Origin: Clostridia bacterium
Lineage (GTDB): Bacteria > Bacillota > Clostridia > Oscillospirales > CAG-272
Length of the DNA: 40,254 bases
Direction: 5' to 3'
Assembly (NCBI GenBank): GCA_017508425.1
Contig: JAFVYZ010000030.1
Location: forward strand, 1 to 40,254
Each line of letters begins with the position of its first letter. The first letter of the stretch is position 1. The notes below the pieces were generated by a model, which saw only the letters and a list, made by a program, of their open reading frames with translations, did no database searches and was not told the origin of the DNA. The position numbers were made by a program, and so were the translations under genes. This document shows, one piece after another, positions 25,366 to 36,592 of this stretch.

Positions 25366-25757
25366 AAAAAATCCCCGCAGCTTTAGCGTGATGTCCTTAA
25401 CGGACAAATCACGCTAAACTATGATTGCCCTTTGGGCAAGTTATGAGTTATGATATGCCTTGCATAGTTATGATTGGCTTCGCCAAGTTACAGGTTAGAT
25501 GGGCAATCATATCATAACGCTTAGGTTTACCCAAGCTCATAGCGCGAGCAAAGCGAGCCTCATAACTCTAAACTAAGAACTAACAGAAAAGAGAGAACAT
25601 TTCGGATTAAAAATCGATTTGCTCTCTCTTTCTGTCGTTATAAGGGCTTGGGCTTAGCCCATATTTGCGTTTGACTAGTCAAATGCGATGCTCGCACTTT
25701 TTGTAGAGTGTAAATTCTCCGATAAGAACATCACCCATTGCCGTGGGGATTTTTTTG
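25364..25757 (+). repeat. ~393-bp structured repeat nested in an intrinsic terminator (copy A)
   Basis: Outer arms AAAAAAATCCCC (25365-25376) and GGGGATTTTTTT (25745-25756) are perfectly complementary and look like one terminator stem. Inside, in order: hairpin TTAGCGTGAT/ATCACGCTAA (25383-25417); an array of mini-hairpins spaced by GTTATGAT-like units (25418-25583); stem AAGAGAGA/TCTCTCTT (about 25589-25632); GGGCTTAGCCC; palindrome TTTGACTAGTCAAA (25670-25683); hairpin TGCGA-tgc-TCGCA (25684-25696); TAAGAACATCACC (25723-25735). The same order of blocks occurs in copy B at 36593-36992. No protein is likely here. Confidence 0.85.
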
Positions 25758-25767
25758 CAAAATACCG

Positions 25768-25796
25768 TTGATTTTCGTACCGTCCTATACTATAAT
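25768..25796 (+). promoter_or_regulatory. Promoter of the cation exporter gene
   Basis: TTGATT (25768-25773), 17-bp spacer, TATAAT (25791-25796), 30 bp before the start codon and 11 bp after the repeat element. Confidence 0.82.
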
Positions 25797-25825
25797 GATA
25801 TTAAACGTATATCTTGGAGGGCAAT

Positions 25826-26725
25826 ATGAAAACCGAAAAGAATATTTTGATTGCCTTTTTGCTCAATCTTTCTTTTTCCATATTTGAGGTTGTGGGAGGG
25901 CTTTTTACGGGTAGCGTGGCGATCCTCTCGGATGCCGTGCACGACCTGGGGGATGCCGCCAGCATCGGTCTTTCCTTCCTCCTTGAGAAAAAGAGCAAAA
26001 GGCAGCCCGATGACACCTACACCTACGGATACGCGCGCTATTCGGTCATGGGCAGTGTCATCACCACGCTGATCCTGCTCTTCGGCTCGGCGGCCGTCAT
26101 TTTCGGGGCCGTGTCGCGCCTGATCACTCCCACGGAGATCCACTACGACGGTATGATCTTATTTGCCGTGGTGGGCGTTGCCGTCAACCTGATCGCCGCG
26201 CTCTTCACGCGCGAGGGGGAGTCCCTAAACCAACGCGCCGTCAATCTTCATATGCTTGAGGACGTACTGGGATGGGCCTTAGTCTTGGTCGGCGCCATTG
26301 TCATGCGCTTTACCGACCTTTCCATACTGGATCCCCTGCTCTCGATCGGCGTAGCCCTGTTTGTACTTGTCAACGCCCTGAAAAATTTAAAGGAAGTCCT
26401 TGATCTCTTTCTTGAAAAGACGCCGCACGGCATGGATCTGAACGAAATCAAGGAGCACGTTTTGGAGGTCGAGGGTGTTCTTGACGTACATCACGTGCAC
26501 GTATGGAGCCTTGACGGGCAAAGCCACTTTGCCACGATGCACGTCGTGATCCGAGGCGAGGCACACGACATCAAGGACAAGATCCGCGAGGAATTAAAGG
26601 AGCACGGCATCGCTCATGCGACACTCGAAACCGAATGTGAGGGCGAGCATTGCCACGAGGAGCACTGCCACGTCGAGCATCATGCAACCGCGGGGCATCA
26701 TCACCATCATCACCATCACCACTAA
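25826..26725 (+). CDS. CDF-family divalent cation exporter
   Basis: 299 aa, CzcD/ZitB-type cation diffusion facilitator with about six membrane helices (residues ~8-190) and a cytoplasmic ferredoxin-like domain. The TM2 segment SDAVHDLGDAASIG holds the HxxxD metal site; TM5 carries HMLEDVLG (second HxxxD-type pair). The C-terminus is His/Glu/Cys-rich and ends in nine consecutive His, probably a metal-buffering tail. Expected role: efflux of Zn2+ or a similar ion in exchange for H+. ATG 25826 has TTGGAGGG 5 bases upstream; the TTG at 25814 is inside that site. Own promoter and own terminator. Confidence 0.93.
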   Translation: MKTEKNILIAFLLNLSFSIFEVVGGLFTGSVAILSDAVHDLGDAASIGLSFLLEKKSKRQPDDTYTYGYARYSVMGSVITTLILLFGSAAVIFGAVSRLITPTEIHYDGMILFAVVGVAVNLIAALFTREGESLNQRAVNLHMLEDVLGWALVLVGAIVMRFTDLSILDPLLSIGVALFVLVNALKNLKEVLDLFLEKTPHGMDLNEIKEHVLEVEGVLDVHHVHVWSLDGQSHFATMHVVIRGEAHDIKDKIREELKEHGIAHATLETECEGEHCHEEHCHVEHHATAGHHHHHHHHH

Positions 26726-26760
26726 AAAAAGCGGAAAACGCAATGCGTTTTCCGCTTTTT
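26726..26760. terminator. Bidirectional terminator between the CDF and DAHP synthase genes
   Basis: AAAAAGCGGAAAACGCA (26726-26742) pairs with TGCGTTTTCCGCTTTTT (26744-26760). A and T runs sit on both sides, so it can serve both convergent genes. Confidence 0.92.
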
Positions 26761-26763
26761 CTT

Positions 26764-27792
26764 TTAAAGCTGATCTGCCAACTCAAGGATCAGTCGCTCG
26801 GTCTTCTCCCAGCCAAGGCAAGGGTCGGTGATGGATTTGCCGTAAATCCCCTCCCCCGCTTTTCCGGCCCCGTCCTCAAGGTAACTCTCAATCATCAAGC
26901 CCTTCACCAGCCGTTTCACGTCACGGCTCTCGCAGCGACTTTTCAGCACCTCCATCGCTATTCTCGGCTGCTCCTGCCACTGCTTGCCCGAATTAGCGTG
27001 GTTGGTATCCACGATCACGGCAGGGTTGGCAAGTCCAAGGGCATTGTAGCTCTCACAAAGCCTCAAAAGGTCCTCGGTGCGGCAATTGGGCACCGCCTGC
27101 CCTTCCTTGCTCACGTAGCCGCGTAAAATGGCGTGTGCCAAGGGGTTGCCTTGGCTCTCCACCTCCCAGCCCCTGTAAAGAAAGGTATGAGCACATTGTG
27201 CGGATGCAATGGAGTTCATCATCACCGAAAGATCCCCCGAAATGGGATTTTTCATTCCAACGGGGATCGAAAGACCACTGGCCACAAGACGGTGAAATTG
27301 ATTTTCAACCGATCGTGCGCCCACGGTGGCGTAGGAAATCAGATCGGAAAGATAGCGGTAATTCTCAGGATACAGCATCTCATCCGCACAGCTAAATCCG
27401 GTATCGCGCAGCACTTTTAAATGAAGATCACGAATGGCAAGCAAGCCGCCGAGGATATCCGATCCGCCTTGAGGGTCGGGTTGATGCAGCATCCCCATAT
27501 ATCCGTCCCCCGTGGTACGGGGCTTGTTGGTATAAATACGTGGGATGATAAAGATCTTTTCTCTCACCTGCTGCGCCACGCGGGCAAGACGGGTGATGTA
27601 TTCCAGCACACTGTCCGCGCGATCAGCAGAGCAAGGACCGATCACCAAAACAAATCGCTCATCCCTGCCCTCAAAGATCGCTTTGATCTCCGCATCACGT
27701 GCGGCCTTGACGGCGACCATTTCGGGTGTCAGGGGGAATCGCTCCTTGATCTCCTTGGGGATCGGCAGCTTGCGTTTAAAATCCATATTCAT
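26764..27792 (-). CDS. 3-deoxy-7-phosphoheptulonate synthase, AroF/AroG/AroH type
   Basis: DAHP synthase of type I-alpha (342 aa): PEP + erythrose 4-phosphate to DAHP, the entry to aromatic amino acid synthesis. Family segments: VIGPCSADR near 50, PRIYTNKPRTTGDGYMG (PEP/E4P site; KPRT motif), GMKNPISGD, IVDTNHANSGK, and the C-terminal GKSITDPCLGWEKTE. Start ATG 27792 has GGGAG 8 bases upstream; a GTG at 27813 is weaker. Feedback-inhibitor specificity is not assigned. It follows nifJ on the same strand with a 93-bp gap containing two hairpins. Confidence 0.93.
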   Translation of the reverse strand: MNMDFKRKLPIPKEIKERFPLTPEMVAVKAARDAEIKAIFEGRDERFVLVIGPCSADRADSVLEYITRLARVAQQVREKIFIIPRIYTNKPRTTGDGYMGMLHQPDPQGGSDILGGLLAIRDLHLKVLRDTGFSCADEMLYPENYRYLSDLISYATVGARSVENQFHRLVASGLSIPVGMKNPISGDLSVMMNSIASAQCAHTFLYRGWEVESQGNPLAHAILRGYVSKEGQAVPNCRTEDLLRLCESYNALGLANPAVIVDTNHANSGKQWQEQPRIAMEVLKSRCESRDVKRLVKGLMIESYLEDGAGKAGEGIYGKSITDPCLGWEKTERLILELADQL

Positions 27793-27810
27793 ATCGTTTC
27801 TCCCATGGTT

Positions 27811-27870
27811 CACCGCACGTCGGCGGTGTAAGACCGCCCTCCCCCTTTTTTTCGGGGGAGGGCGGTTTTT
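27811..27870. terminator. Two tandem hairpins between nifJ and DAHP synthase
   Basis: CACCGC/GCGGTG (27811-27828), then the strong ACCGCCCTCCCCC/GGGGGAGGGCGGT stem (27833-27866). The T run (TTTTTT) is on the plus strand only. On the minus strand, the direction of both flanking genes, the stem is followed by CTTACACC, so termination there would be inefficient. Confidence 0.7.
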
Positions 27871-27885
27871 TCTCGGTTTACACCG

Positions 27886-31475
<3,590 letters not shown>

Positions 31476-31585
31476 TCATTAAATTTACACGAAATTCGTC
31501 GTGGAGTATTCTCCAGCTTTTATATTAACATAAATCAATATAAAAATAAAGGGTTTTTTGAAAAATAAATAAATTTCCGAAAAAA

Positions 31586-31628
31586 TTAAAAAAAGGCAGG
31601 TCCGCAGCTTGGCGCCGGCGGACCTGCT
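31586..31628 (-). terminator. Terminator of the decarboxylase beta/gamma operon
   Basis: GCAGGTCCGC and GCGGACCTGC (31618-31627 first on the minus strand) form a perfect 10-bp stem. On the minus strand it is followed by a long T run (A-rich on plus at 31588-31594). It lies just after the small gene's TAA. Confidence 0.9.
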
Positions 31629-31632
31629 TTCT

Positions 31633-31776
31633 TTATTTGTTGTTGTTCTTGGGAGCGGTGAGCTTTGCGATCGCGTAGGTGGAGGCGATAATGATGCCGA
31701 TGATCATAAATACACCCAGGAGCCCCACGCCCATATATTTGAGATTTGCCACAAAGTTTCCGAGATTGAAATCCAT
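31633..31776 (-). CDS. Small membrane subunit of Na+-pumping decarboxylase (OadG/MmdD-like)
   Basis: 47-aa protein: a short N-terminus (MDFNLGNFV), one strong membrane helix (about residues 16-37, GVGLLGVFMIIGIIIAST), and a short basic/Asn tail. ATG 31776 has AAGGGGG about 9 bases upstream, and the gene lies 18 bp after the beta-subunit gene on the same strand and before a terminator. Size, single helix and position match the OadG/GcdD/MmdD gamma or delta subunits that anchor these complexes. Sequence similarity within this family is low, so context carries most weight. Shorter than typical OadG (about 80 aa). Confidence 0.7.
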   Translation of the reverse strand: MDFNLGNFVANLKYMGVGLLGVFMIIGIIIASTYAIAKLTAPKNNNK

Positions 31777-31794
31777 TCTTTTCGTCCCCCTTTC

Positions 31795-32940
31795 TTACGA
31801 GAAGAAGCCGAGCACCAGCGCACCGGCAATAACCGACGCGATCTGGCCCGATACGTTGACACCGATCGAGTGCATCAACAAGAAGTTGCCGCGATCCTCT
31901 TCCTGTGCCATTTTGTGGACGATACGTCCCGACATCGGGAATGCGGAAATGCCCGCAGCACCGATCATGGGGTTGATCAAAGGCTTACCCAGGAGCTTCA
32001 TGATCACGTTGTAAAGCTTTGCAAACAGCACGCCGCCCGCGGTATCAAAGATGAACGCCACAAGGCCAAGACCCATAATAAGGAGCGTTTCAAGCGCCAA
32101 AAACTGCGTGAAGTGCATATTGAAGGCGATGGTGATGCCAAGGAAGATCGTAACGAGATTTGCCAACACCTTTTGCGCCGTTTCGGAGATCGAATCGAGC
32201 ACTCCGCACTCGCGAATCAGGTTGCCGAACATCAAAAAGCCGATGAGCGACCCGGCGGACGGTGCAAAGATGCAGGCCACGATCGAGATGACGATCGGGA
32301 ACAGGATCTTGGTGAGCCTGGATACCGATTTTTGCTCATAGGGCATACGGATCAGTCGCTCGCTTTTGGTGGTAAGAAGTCGTATAACGGGGGGCTGAAT
32401 AATGGGCACAAGTGCCATATAGGAGTATGCAGCCACGGTAATGGCACCAATGTAATTGGAGCCAAGCGCATTGGCAACCACGATCGAGGTGGGACCGTCA
32501 GCCGCGCCGATGATGGAGATCGAGGCCGCATCCTTGATGTCGGGGAAAAACACCGATGCCGCGCAAAGCGTAAAGAAGATACCGAACTGTGCGGCAGCAC
32601 CGAAAAGCATCAGCTTGGGGTTGTTGAGGAGAGGCCCAAAATCGATCATCGCACCGATGCCGATGAAGAGCAAAAGCGGGAACAGCTCGTTGGCAATGCC
32701 CGCGTGATAGAGCTCGTTTAAGGGCTCGGCAATGCCGCCGAAATGCTTGACACCGTCCACGACCGTAACCACGCCGGGAAAGTTCATCAAGATCGCACCG
32801 AAGCCGATCGGGAGAAGAAGCGTCGGCTCCATTTCCTTTTTGATCGCAAGGTAAATGAGCACGCCGCCGATGATCCACATGATCACCATTTTGAAGTTCA
32901 ATTCGGTGATCGAAGAGAACAGGTCGAGCAAGTCTTGCAT
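31795..32940 (-). CDS. Na+-translocating decarboxylase beta subunit (OadB/MmdB/GcdB)
   Basis: 381-aa polytopic carboxyltransferase/decarboxylase beta subunit, which couples decarboxylation of carboxybiotin to Na+ export. Conserved segments: GFGAILMNFPG; GAADGPTSIVVAN (the region with the Asp essential for Na+ binding); GNLIRECGVLDS; LINPMIGAAGISAFPMSGR near the C-terminus. ATG with AAAGGAG upstream. No alpha (carboxyltransferase) or biotin carrier gene is in the window, so whether the substrate is oxaloacetate, methylmalonyl-CoA or glutaconyl-CoA cannot be told. Confidence 0.95.
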   Translation of the reverse strand: MQDLLDLFSSITELNFKMVIMWIIGGVLIYLAIKKEMEPTLLLPIGFGAILMNFPGVVTVVDGVKHFGGIAEPLNELYHAGIANELFPLLLFIGIGAMIDFGPLLNNPKLMLFGAAAQFGIFFTLCAASVFFPDIKDAASISIIGAADGPTSIVVANALGSNYIGAITVAAYSYMALVPIIQPPVIRLLTTKSERLIRMPYEQKSVSRLTKILFPIVISIVACIFAPSAGSLIGFLMFGNLIRECGVLDSISETAQKVLANLVTIFLGITIAFNMHFTQFLALETLLIMGLGLVAFIFDTAGGVLFAKLYNVIMKLLGKPLINPMIGAAGISAFPMSGRIVHKMAQEEDRGNFLLMHSIGVNVSGQIASVIAGALVLGFFS

Positions 32941-32977
32941 AAAAAATCTCCTTTGCTTTTTTAATCACACGCCTTAT

Positions 32978-33006
32978 ATAATAATATGTACAAAAGGATT
33001 TGTCAA
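32978..33006 (-). promoter_or_regulatory. Promoter of the decarboxylase beta/gamma operon
   Basis: Minus strand TTGACA (33006-33001), 17-bp spacer, TATTAT (32983-32978), about 38 bp before the beta-subunit start codon. Confidence 0.82.
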
Positions 33007-33249
33007 TACTATTTGCAAAATTTGTCATTTGTTTATTTTTTGTCAATTTTTTCAACATTTTTTGACAAGTTTTGCAAACCGAACCTTGCAAAAATTGATG
33101 ATGATTTCATTTTCATCCCCAAAATGCAATGCAAGGTTGGCATTGCACAATTCCCTGCCGTTTTCCTCATTTTCAGGGGATAATATCCGGCAAAGCGGCC
33201 ATACTTTTTGGGGGGAAAGCCCCGTAAAAACAAAAGGAGAACGCACCAA

Positions 33250-33411
33250 ATGAAATACGTATGTGACGTTTGCGAATGGGTATATGACGAAGCGCGCGGC
33301 TACGCCGCCGGCGGCATTGCTCCCGGCACCAAATTTGAGGATCTGCCCGAAGATTTTGTTTGTCCCCTGTGCGGGGTCGAAAAGGATCTTTTCACCCCTC
33401 AAAAAACGTAA
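33250..33411 (+). CDS. Rubredoxin
   Basis: 53-aa Fe(Cys)4 electron carrier. CDVCEW (C5, C8) and CPLCG (C38, C41), with the typical YDEARG and [12 protein letters not shown] in between; length exactly that of clostridial rubredoxins. ATG 33250 has AAAGGAG 9 bases upstream; 14 in-frame codons further upstream are leader. The ~200-bp region before it (33010-33240) is AT-rich with a small hairpin GCAATGC/GCATTGC (33127-33147) and a possible -10 near 33180; no clear -35. Convergent with the flavodiiron protein, its likely redox partner in O2/NO reduction. Confidence 0.96.
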   Translation: MKYVCDVCEWVYDEARGYAAGGIAPGTKFEDLPEDFVCPLCGVEKDLFTPQKT

Positions 33412-33445
33412 AAAACACGCCGCACGGCTGTGCGGCGTGTTTTTG
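33412..33445. terminator. Bidirectional terminator between rubredoxin and flavodiiron genes
   Basis: AACACGCCGCAC (33414-33425) pairs with GTGCGGCGTGTT (33430-33441) around GGCT. A and T runs are on both sides. Confidence 0.93.
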
Positions 33446-33453
33446 TTATTTGT

Positions 33454-34602
33454 TTAAGCCAGCTCGCGGGCAAGCGCGTCAAGCGCGGCCTCACTCTCGG
33501 CATTAAGGGCCGAAAGCAGTCTTACCGTGGTTTCGGCAAAGGTAATCTCCTTGCATCCCTCAAGGAGTCCGCGCATCACCTTGGCGGCCGCCGGTGCCCA
33601 GCTGCCGTTTTCGATGAGTGCTACGGTGCGCTTTTGGTAATTGCGCTCGACAAGGTGGTGGATAAACTCGTGCATAAACGGGAAAATGCCGTTGTTATAG
33701 GTGGTAGTGGCAAGCACCAGCTTACCGTAACGGAACGCGTCCTCAACAGCCTCCGCCATATCGGTACGGGCAAGATCGTGCACCACAACGTCACCCACGC
33801 CCTGCTCCTTTAGCTTTTGCGCCAACAGCTCTACCGCCTTTTTGGTGTTGCCATACACCGAGGTGTAGGCGATCACCACGCCCTCGCTCTCGACCCCGTA
33901 GCTCGACCAGGTTTTGTAAAGCGAAAGATAATAGCCGAGGTTTTCCGAAAGAACCGGTCCGTGCAAGGGGCAGATCTTCTCAATATCCAGCGTTGCCGCC
34001 TTGCCGAGAAGGGCCGCGGTCTGCGCGCCGTACTTACCAACGATACCGAAGTAGTAGCGTCGCGCCTCGCAAGCCCAGTCCTCATCGGCGTCCAGTGCGC
34101 CGAATTTGCCAAACCCGTCCGCCGAAAAAAGCACCTTGTCCTTGGCATCGTATGTCACAATGACCTCGGGCCAGTGGACCATGGGGGCAGTGTAAAAGGT
34201 CAGCGTATGCGCGCCAAGCGACAAAACGCTCCCCTCCCCGACCGTCATAGCGGCAGCGTGTACCACGCCGTAAAAGTTTTTCATCATCAAAAACGCCTGC
34301 TTTGATGCCACCACCGTAGCGTCGGGATAGCGCGCGAGAAACGCCCCGATGCTGGCCGAATGGTCAGGCTCCATGTGCTGCACCACGAGATAGTCGGGAG
34401 TCCGATCCCCGAGCTCGCGTGCAATATTTTCAAGCCACGTACCGGAAAAACGGGCGTCAACGGTATCCATAACGGCGATCTTTTCGTCAAAGATCACATA
34501 GGAGTTGTACGCCATGCCGTTCGGCACGACATACTGCCCCTCAAACAGATCGATCTCGCGGTCATTGACACCGACGTAGCGAATATCCTTGGTTATCACC
34601 AT
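33454..34602 (-). CDS. Class A flavodiiron protein (FprA/ROO)
   Basis: 382 aa: metallo-beta-lactamase-like diiron domain (1-~245) plus FMN-binding flavodoxin domain (~250-382). Diiron ligands visible: H76, E78, D80, H81 (HMEPDH), H143, D162 and H214. The FMN loop YTSVYGNTKKAVE lies near 255. Reduces O2 to water and/or NO to N2O with electrons from rubredoxin, protecting anaerobes. ATG with AAGGAGAA upstream. It follows the GH28 gene by 18 bp with no terminator, so it may be cotranscribed with yhcH-GH28; a separate promoter was not seen. Confidence 0.95.
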   Translation of the reverse strand: MVITKDIRYVGVNDREIDLFEGQYVVPNGMAYNSYVIFDEKIAVMDTVDARFSGTWLENIARELGDRTPDYLVVQHMEPDHSASIGAFLARYPDATVVASKQAFLMMKNFYGVVHAAAMTVGEGSVLSLGAHTLTFYTAPMVHWPEVIVTYDAKDKVLFSADGFGKFGALDADEDWACEARRYYFGIVGKYGAQTAALLGKAATLDIEKICPLHGPVLSENLGYYLSLYKTWSSYGVESEGVVIAYTSVYGNTKKAVELLAQKLKEQGVGDVVVHDLARTDMAEAVEDAFRYGKLVLATTTYNNGIFPFMHEFIHHLVERNYQKRTVALIENGSWAPAAAKVMRGLLEGCKEITFAETTVRLLSALNAESEAALDALARELA

Positions 34603-34620
34603 TTCAGTTCTCCTTGGTTT

Positions 34621-36018
34621 TTAATCTTCGTTCACGTGCACGAGGACAAAATCCTCACGCGCGTCGGGACGGTAGGTCTTGACCGTCACGTTATCAAGCA
34701 CAAGGTTGTCGATATAGCGGAAGAAAATGCCCTTTGCAGGCAAGATCTTACCGTAAACGTACGCCTCGGGGTAAGCGGGGGGCACGTCGGGCACCTCGCG
34801 CTCATATTCCTTCACACCGCCGTCCACCTTCAGGTGCACGTTTCGAAGCGTGATGTTCTCAAGATGCCGTTCCTTCAAGCCACAGCAGTTCGAGGTGATC
34901 TGCCAATCCTTGAAGCGACCCGTCAGGCGCAGGTCCTCACCCTCGGCCGCAGGCGCGGCCTTAAAGAGCCAAGGGTACTGGTAAAAATCGCCCTGCTTAT
35001 ACTGGGTATAATTGCAGGCAATCACGGGGTAAGGCTCGTAGGGGCCCTGCGCCGTGATATTTTCAAGCGTGACGTTGCGAATGGCACCGATCTCTCTGCC
35101 CTCAGGCCCGCGCATACGCTGACCGATGTGGATGAAAATGGGGGCGTTAACGTTGGTCATCTTGACGTTCTTGATCAGGAGCCCGTCAATGACAGCACCG
35201 TCCACGCTCTCCACGGCAATGCCCGAAATGCGCACGTCACGGATATCAATATCCTGCACAACGGTATCGTAAAAGCCGCCGTTGGTCTCCGTACCGAATT
35301 TCACCGCGTTGCAGCGGCTCTTGACGCGGCAGTTCCAAACTCTGATGTTTTGGCAGTAATCCAAACGGTTGAGGGTGTAGCTCGATTTAAACACGATCCC
35401 GTCGTCGCCCGCCTCGATGTCACAGTCGTAAATTTTGACGTTTTTGCTGTTATCGGGCGAGATGCCATCAATGTAAACGTACATTTTAATGCCGTGGATA
35501 TCCACGTTCTCGCACCCTGCAAAATAAATGGCAAGGTCGGTGACGTTGTTCATATCAAGGTCGGAAATGAGCACGTTTTTGCACTCCTTCAGTGAAATGC
35601 ACTTCGGGCCGCGATTGCGGATCGCCTTGCCGCGCACCCCGTCCTCATCCCACACCGAGCGCATATCGATATAGGCCTTGCCCGTGATCGAGATGTTTTC
35701 ACACCCGAGCCCGACGAACATCGACAAATGGAAATAGCTGTGCGAGGCATCCTGATACAGCGGGTAATCGAGCTCCTCCTGCTGTGCGTAGGCGTAAAAA
35801 TCAAGCGCGCCTAAGATCACCGTGCCGTCCTCAAAGCAAATATGCACGTTGTCCTTCAAAAACACGGTCGCAAGCACGTAATCCCCCTTCGGGAAATACA
35901 CCTTGCCGCCGCCCGCCTCAGAGCAAGCGTCCACTGCCGCCTGCACTGCCGCGGTATCGAGGTCTATTGAGTTGGCGTGTGCGCCAAAATCCAGCACGTT
36001 AAACAGTTTTTCGCTCAT
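34621..36018 (-). CDS. Glycoside hydrolase family 28-like protein (cytoplasmic)
   Basis: 465-aa right-handed parallel beta-helix protein of the polygalacturonase (GH28) class. N-terminal NVLDFGAHANSIDLDTAAVQ is the common pectinase-superfamily start. The core has DGISPDNS (cf. NTDG motif), GDDGIVFKSS (catalytic Asp pair) and the bacterial RCNAVKFGTETNGGF segment replacing the plant/fungal GHG/RIK arrangement. No signal peptide, so probably cytoplasmic and acting on imported oligouronides or related oligosaccharides. ATG with SD-like AAGGGTATAAAA upstream, 2 bp after yhcH, so cotranscribed. Confidence 0.83.
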   Translation of the reverse strand: MSEKLFNVLDFGAHANSIDLDTAAVQAAVDACSEAGGGKVYFPKGDYVLATVFLKDNVHICFEDGTVILGALDFYAYAQQEELDYPLYQDASHSYFHLSMFVGLGCENISITGKAYIDMRSVWDEDGVRGKAIRNRGPKCISLKECKNVLISDLDMNNVTDLAIYFAGCENVDIHGIKMYVYIDGISPDNSKNVKIYDCDIEAGDDGIVFKSSYTLNRLDYCQNIRVWNCRVKSRCNAVKFGTETNGGFYDTVVQDIDIRDVRISGIAVESVDGAVIDGLLIKNVKMTNVNAPIFIHIGQRMRGPEGREIGAIRNVTLENITAQGPYEPYPVIACNYTQYKQGDFYQYPWLFKAAPAAEGEDLRLTGRFKDWQITSNCCGLKERHLENITLRNVHLKVDGGVKEYEREVPDVPPAYPEAYVYGKILPAKGIFFRYIDNLVLDNVTVKTYRPDAREDFVLVHVNED

Positions 36019-36020
36019 TT

Positions 36021-36479
36021 TTATACCCTTACCTTTACAACGATCTTACGAACGGTACCCTTATCGCCTTGATAGGCGAGCCCCGGCTTGTGCACGTCAT
36101 GCGGGAAGAAGATGCAAAACTCGCCATCCTCTACCACACAGTAGCCCGCCTTGTCGTTGTCGTAGTAAAACTCCACGTCCTTTTCGGGGTTGTACTCGGA
36201 TTTCGGCACCGCCTTAGCCATATCCATATCGCCCATCGTTTCAATACCCGAAATAATGTACTGAATATCAATGTAATTGCGATGGGCCTCAAACTTTCCG
36301 TCAGAGGGGGCCTTGGGGGTGTACTCCTGCACCGAGGCATAGAGCGCCTTGCCGTCGATCTCATATTTGCCGACCGCAAGATCCTTTTCTACGGCTTCCT
36401 TGATAAAATCAAAGGCTGCTTCAAATTTTTCGTGCAGGCTGTAATACTGTGCCGCGTTTTTTAACGTATCAAATACCAT
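36021..36479 (-). CDS. YhcH/YjgK/YiaL family protein
   Basis: 152-aa cupin-like protein of the YhcH/EbgC family (DUF386). Family signatures: EAHRNYIDIQY near 65-75 and FFPHDVHKPG near 125-134, supplying the metal-binding His and Glu residues. Members cluster with uronate, sialic acid and beta-galactoside genes and are thought to act as anomerases or sugar-binding subunits. ATG has AAAGGAG upstream. First gene of the operon with GH28, driven by the promoter at 36537-36565. Confidence 0.92.
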   Translation of the reverse strand: MVFDTLKNAAQYYSLHEKFEAAFDFIKEAVEKDLAVGKYEIDGKALYASVQEYTPKAPSDGKFEAHRNYIDIQYIISGIETMGDMDMAKAVPKSEYNPEKDVEFYYDNDKAGYCVVEDGEFCIFFPHDVHKPGLAYQGDKGTVRKIVVKVRV

Positions 36480-36536
36480 AACATACTCCTTTGTAGGCCA
36501 TTTTTCCGGTCAAGCATTGCTCGCCTATATAATTCA

Positions 36537-36565
36537 ATTATAATCAAATTTGAAGGGATAGTCAA
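36537..36565 (-). promoter_or_regulatory. Promoter of the yhcH-GH28 operon
   Basis: Minus strand TTGACT (36565-36560), 17-bp spacer, perfect TATAAT (36542-36537). It starts 28 bp beyond the end of the large repeat element. Confidence 0.88.
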
Positions 36566-36592
36566 GCATCTATTGCGTTTTTATTGTCATGC

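Noticed and set aside
25670-25683. TTTGACTAGTCAAA as a transcription-factor operator
   Set aside because: The counterpart in copy B is TTTGACCGGTCAAA, changing in a paired manner within a conserved RNA-like layout and far from the promoter, so a helix is the better explanation.
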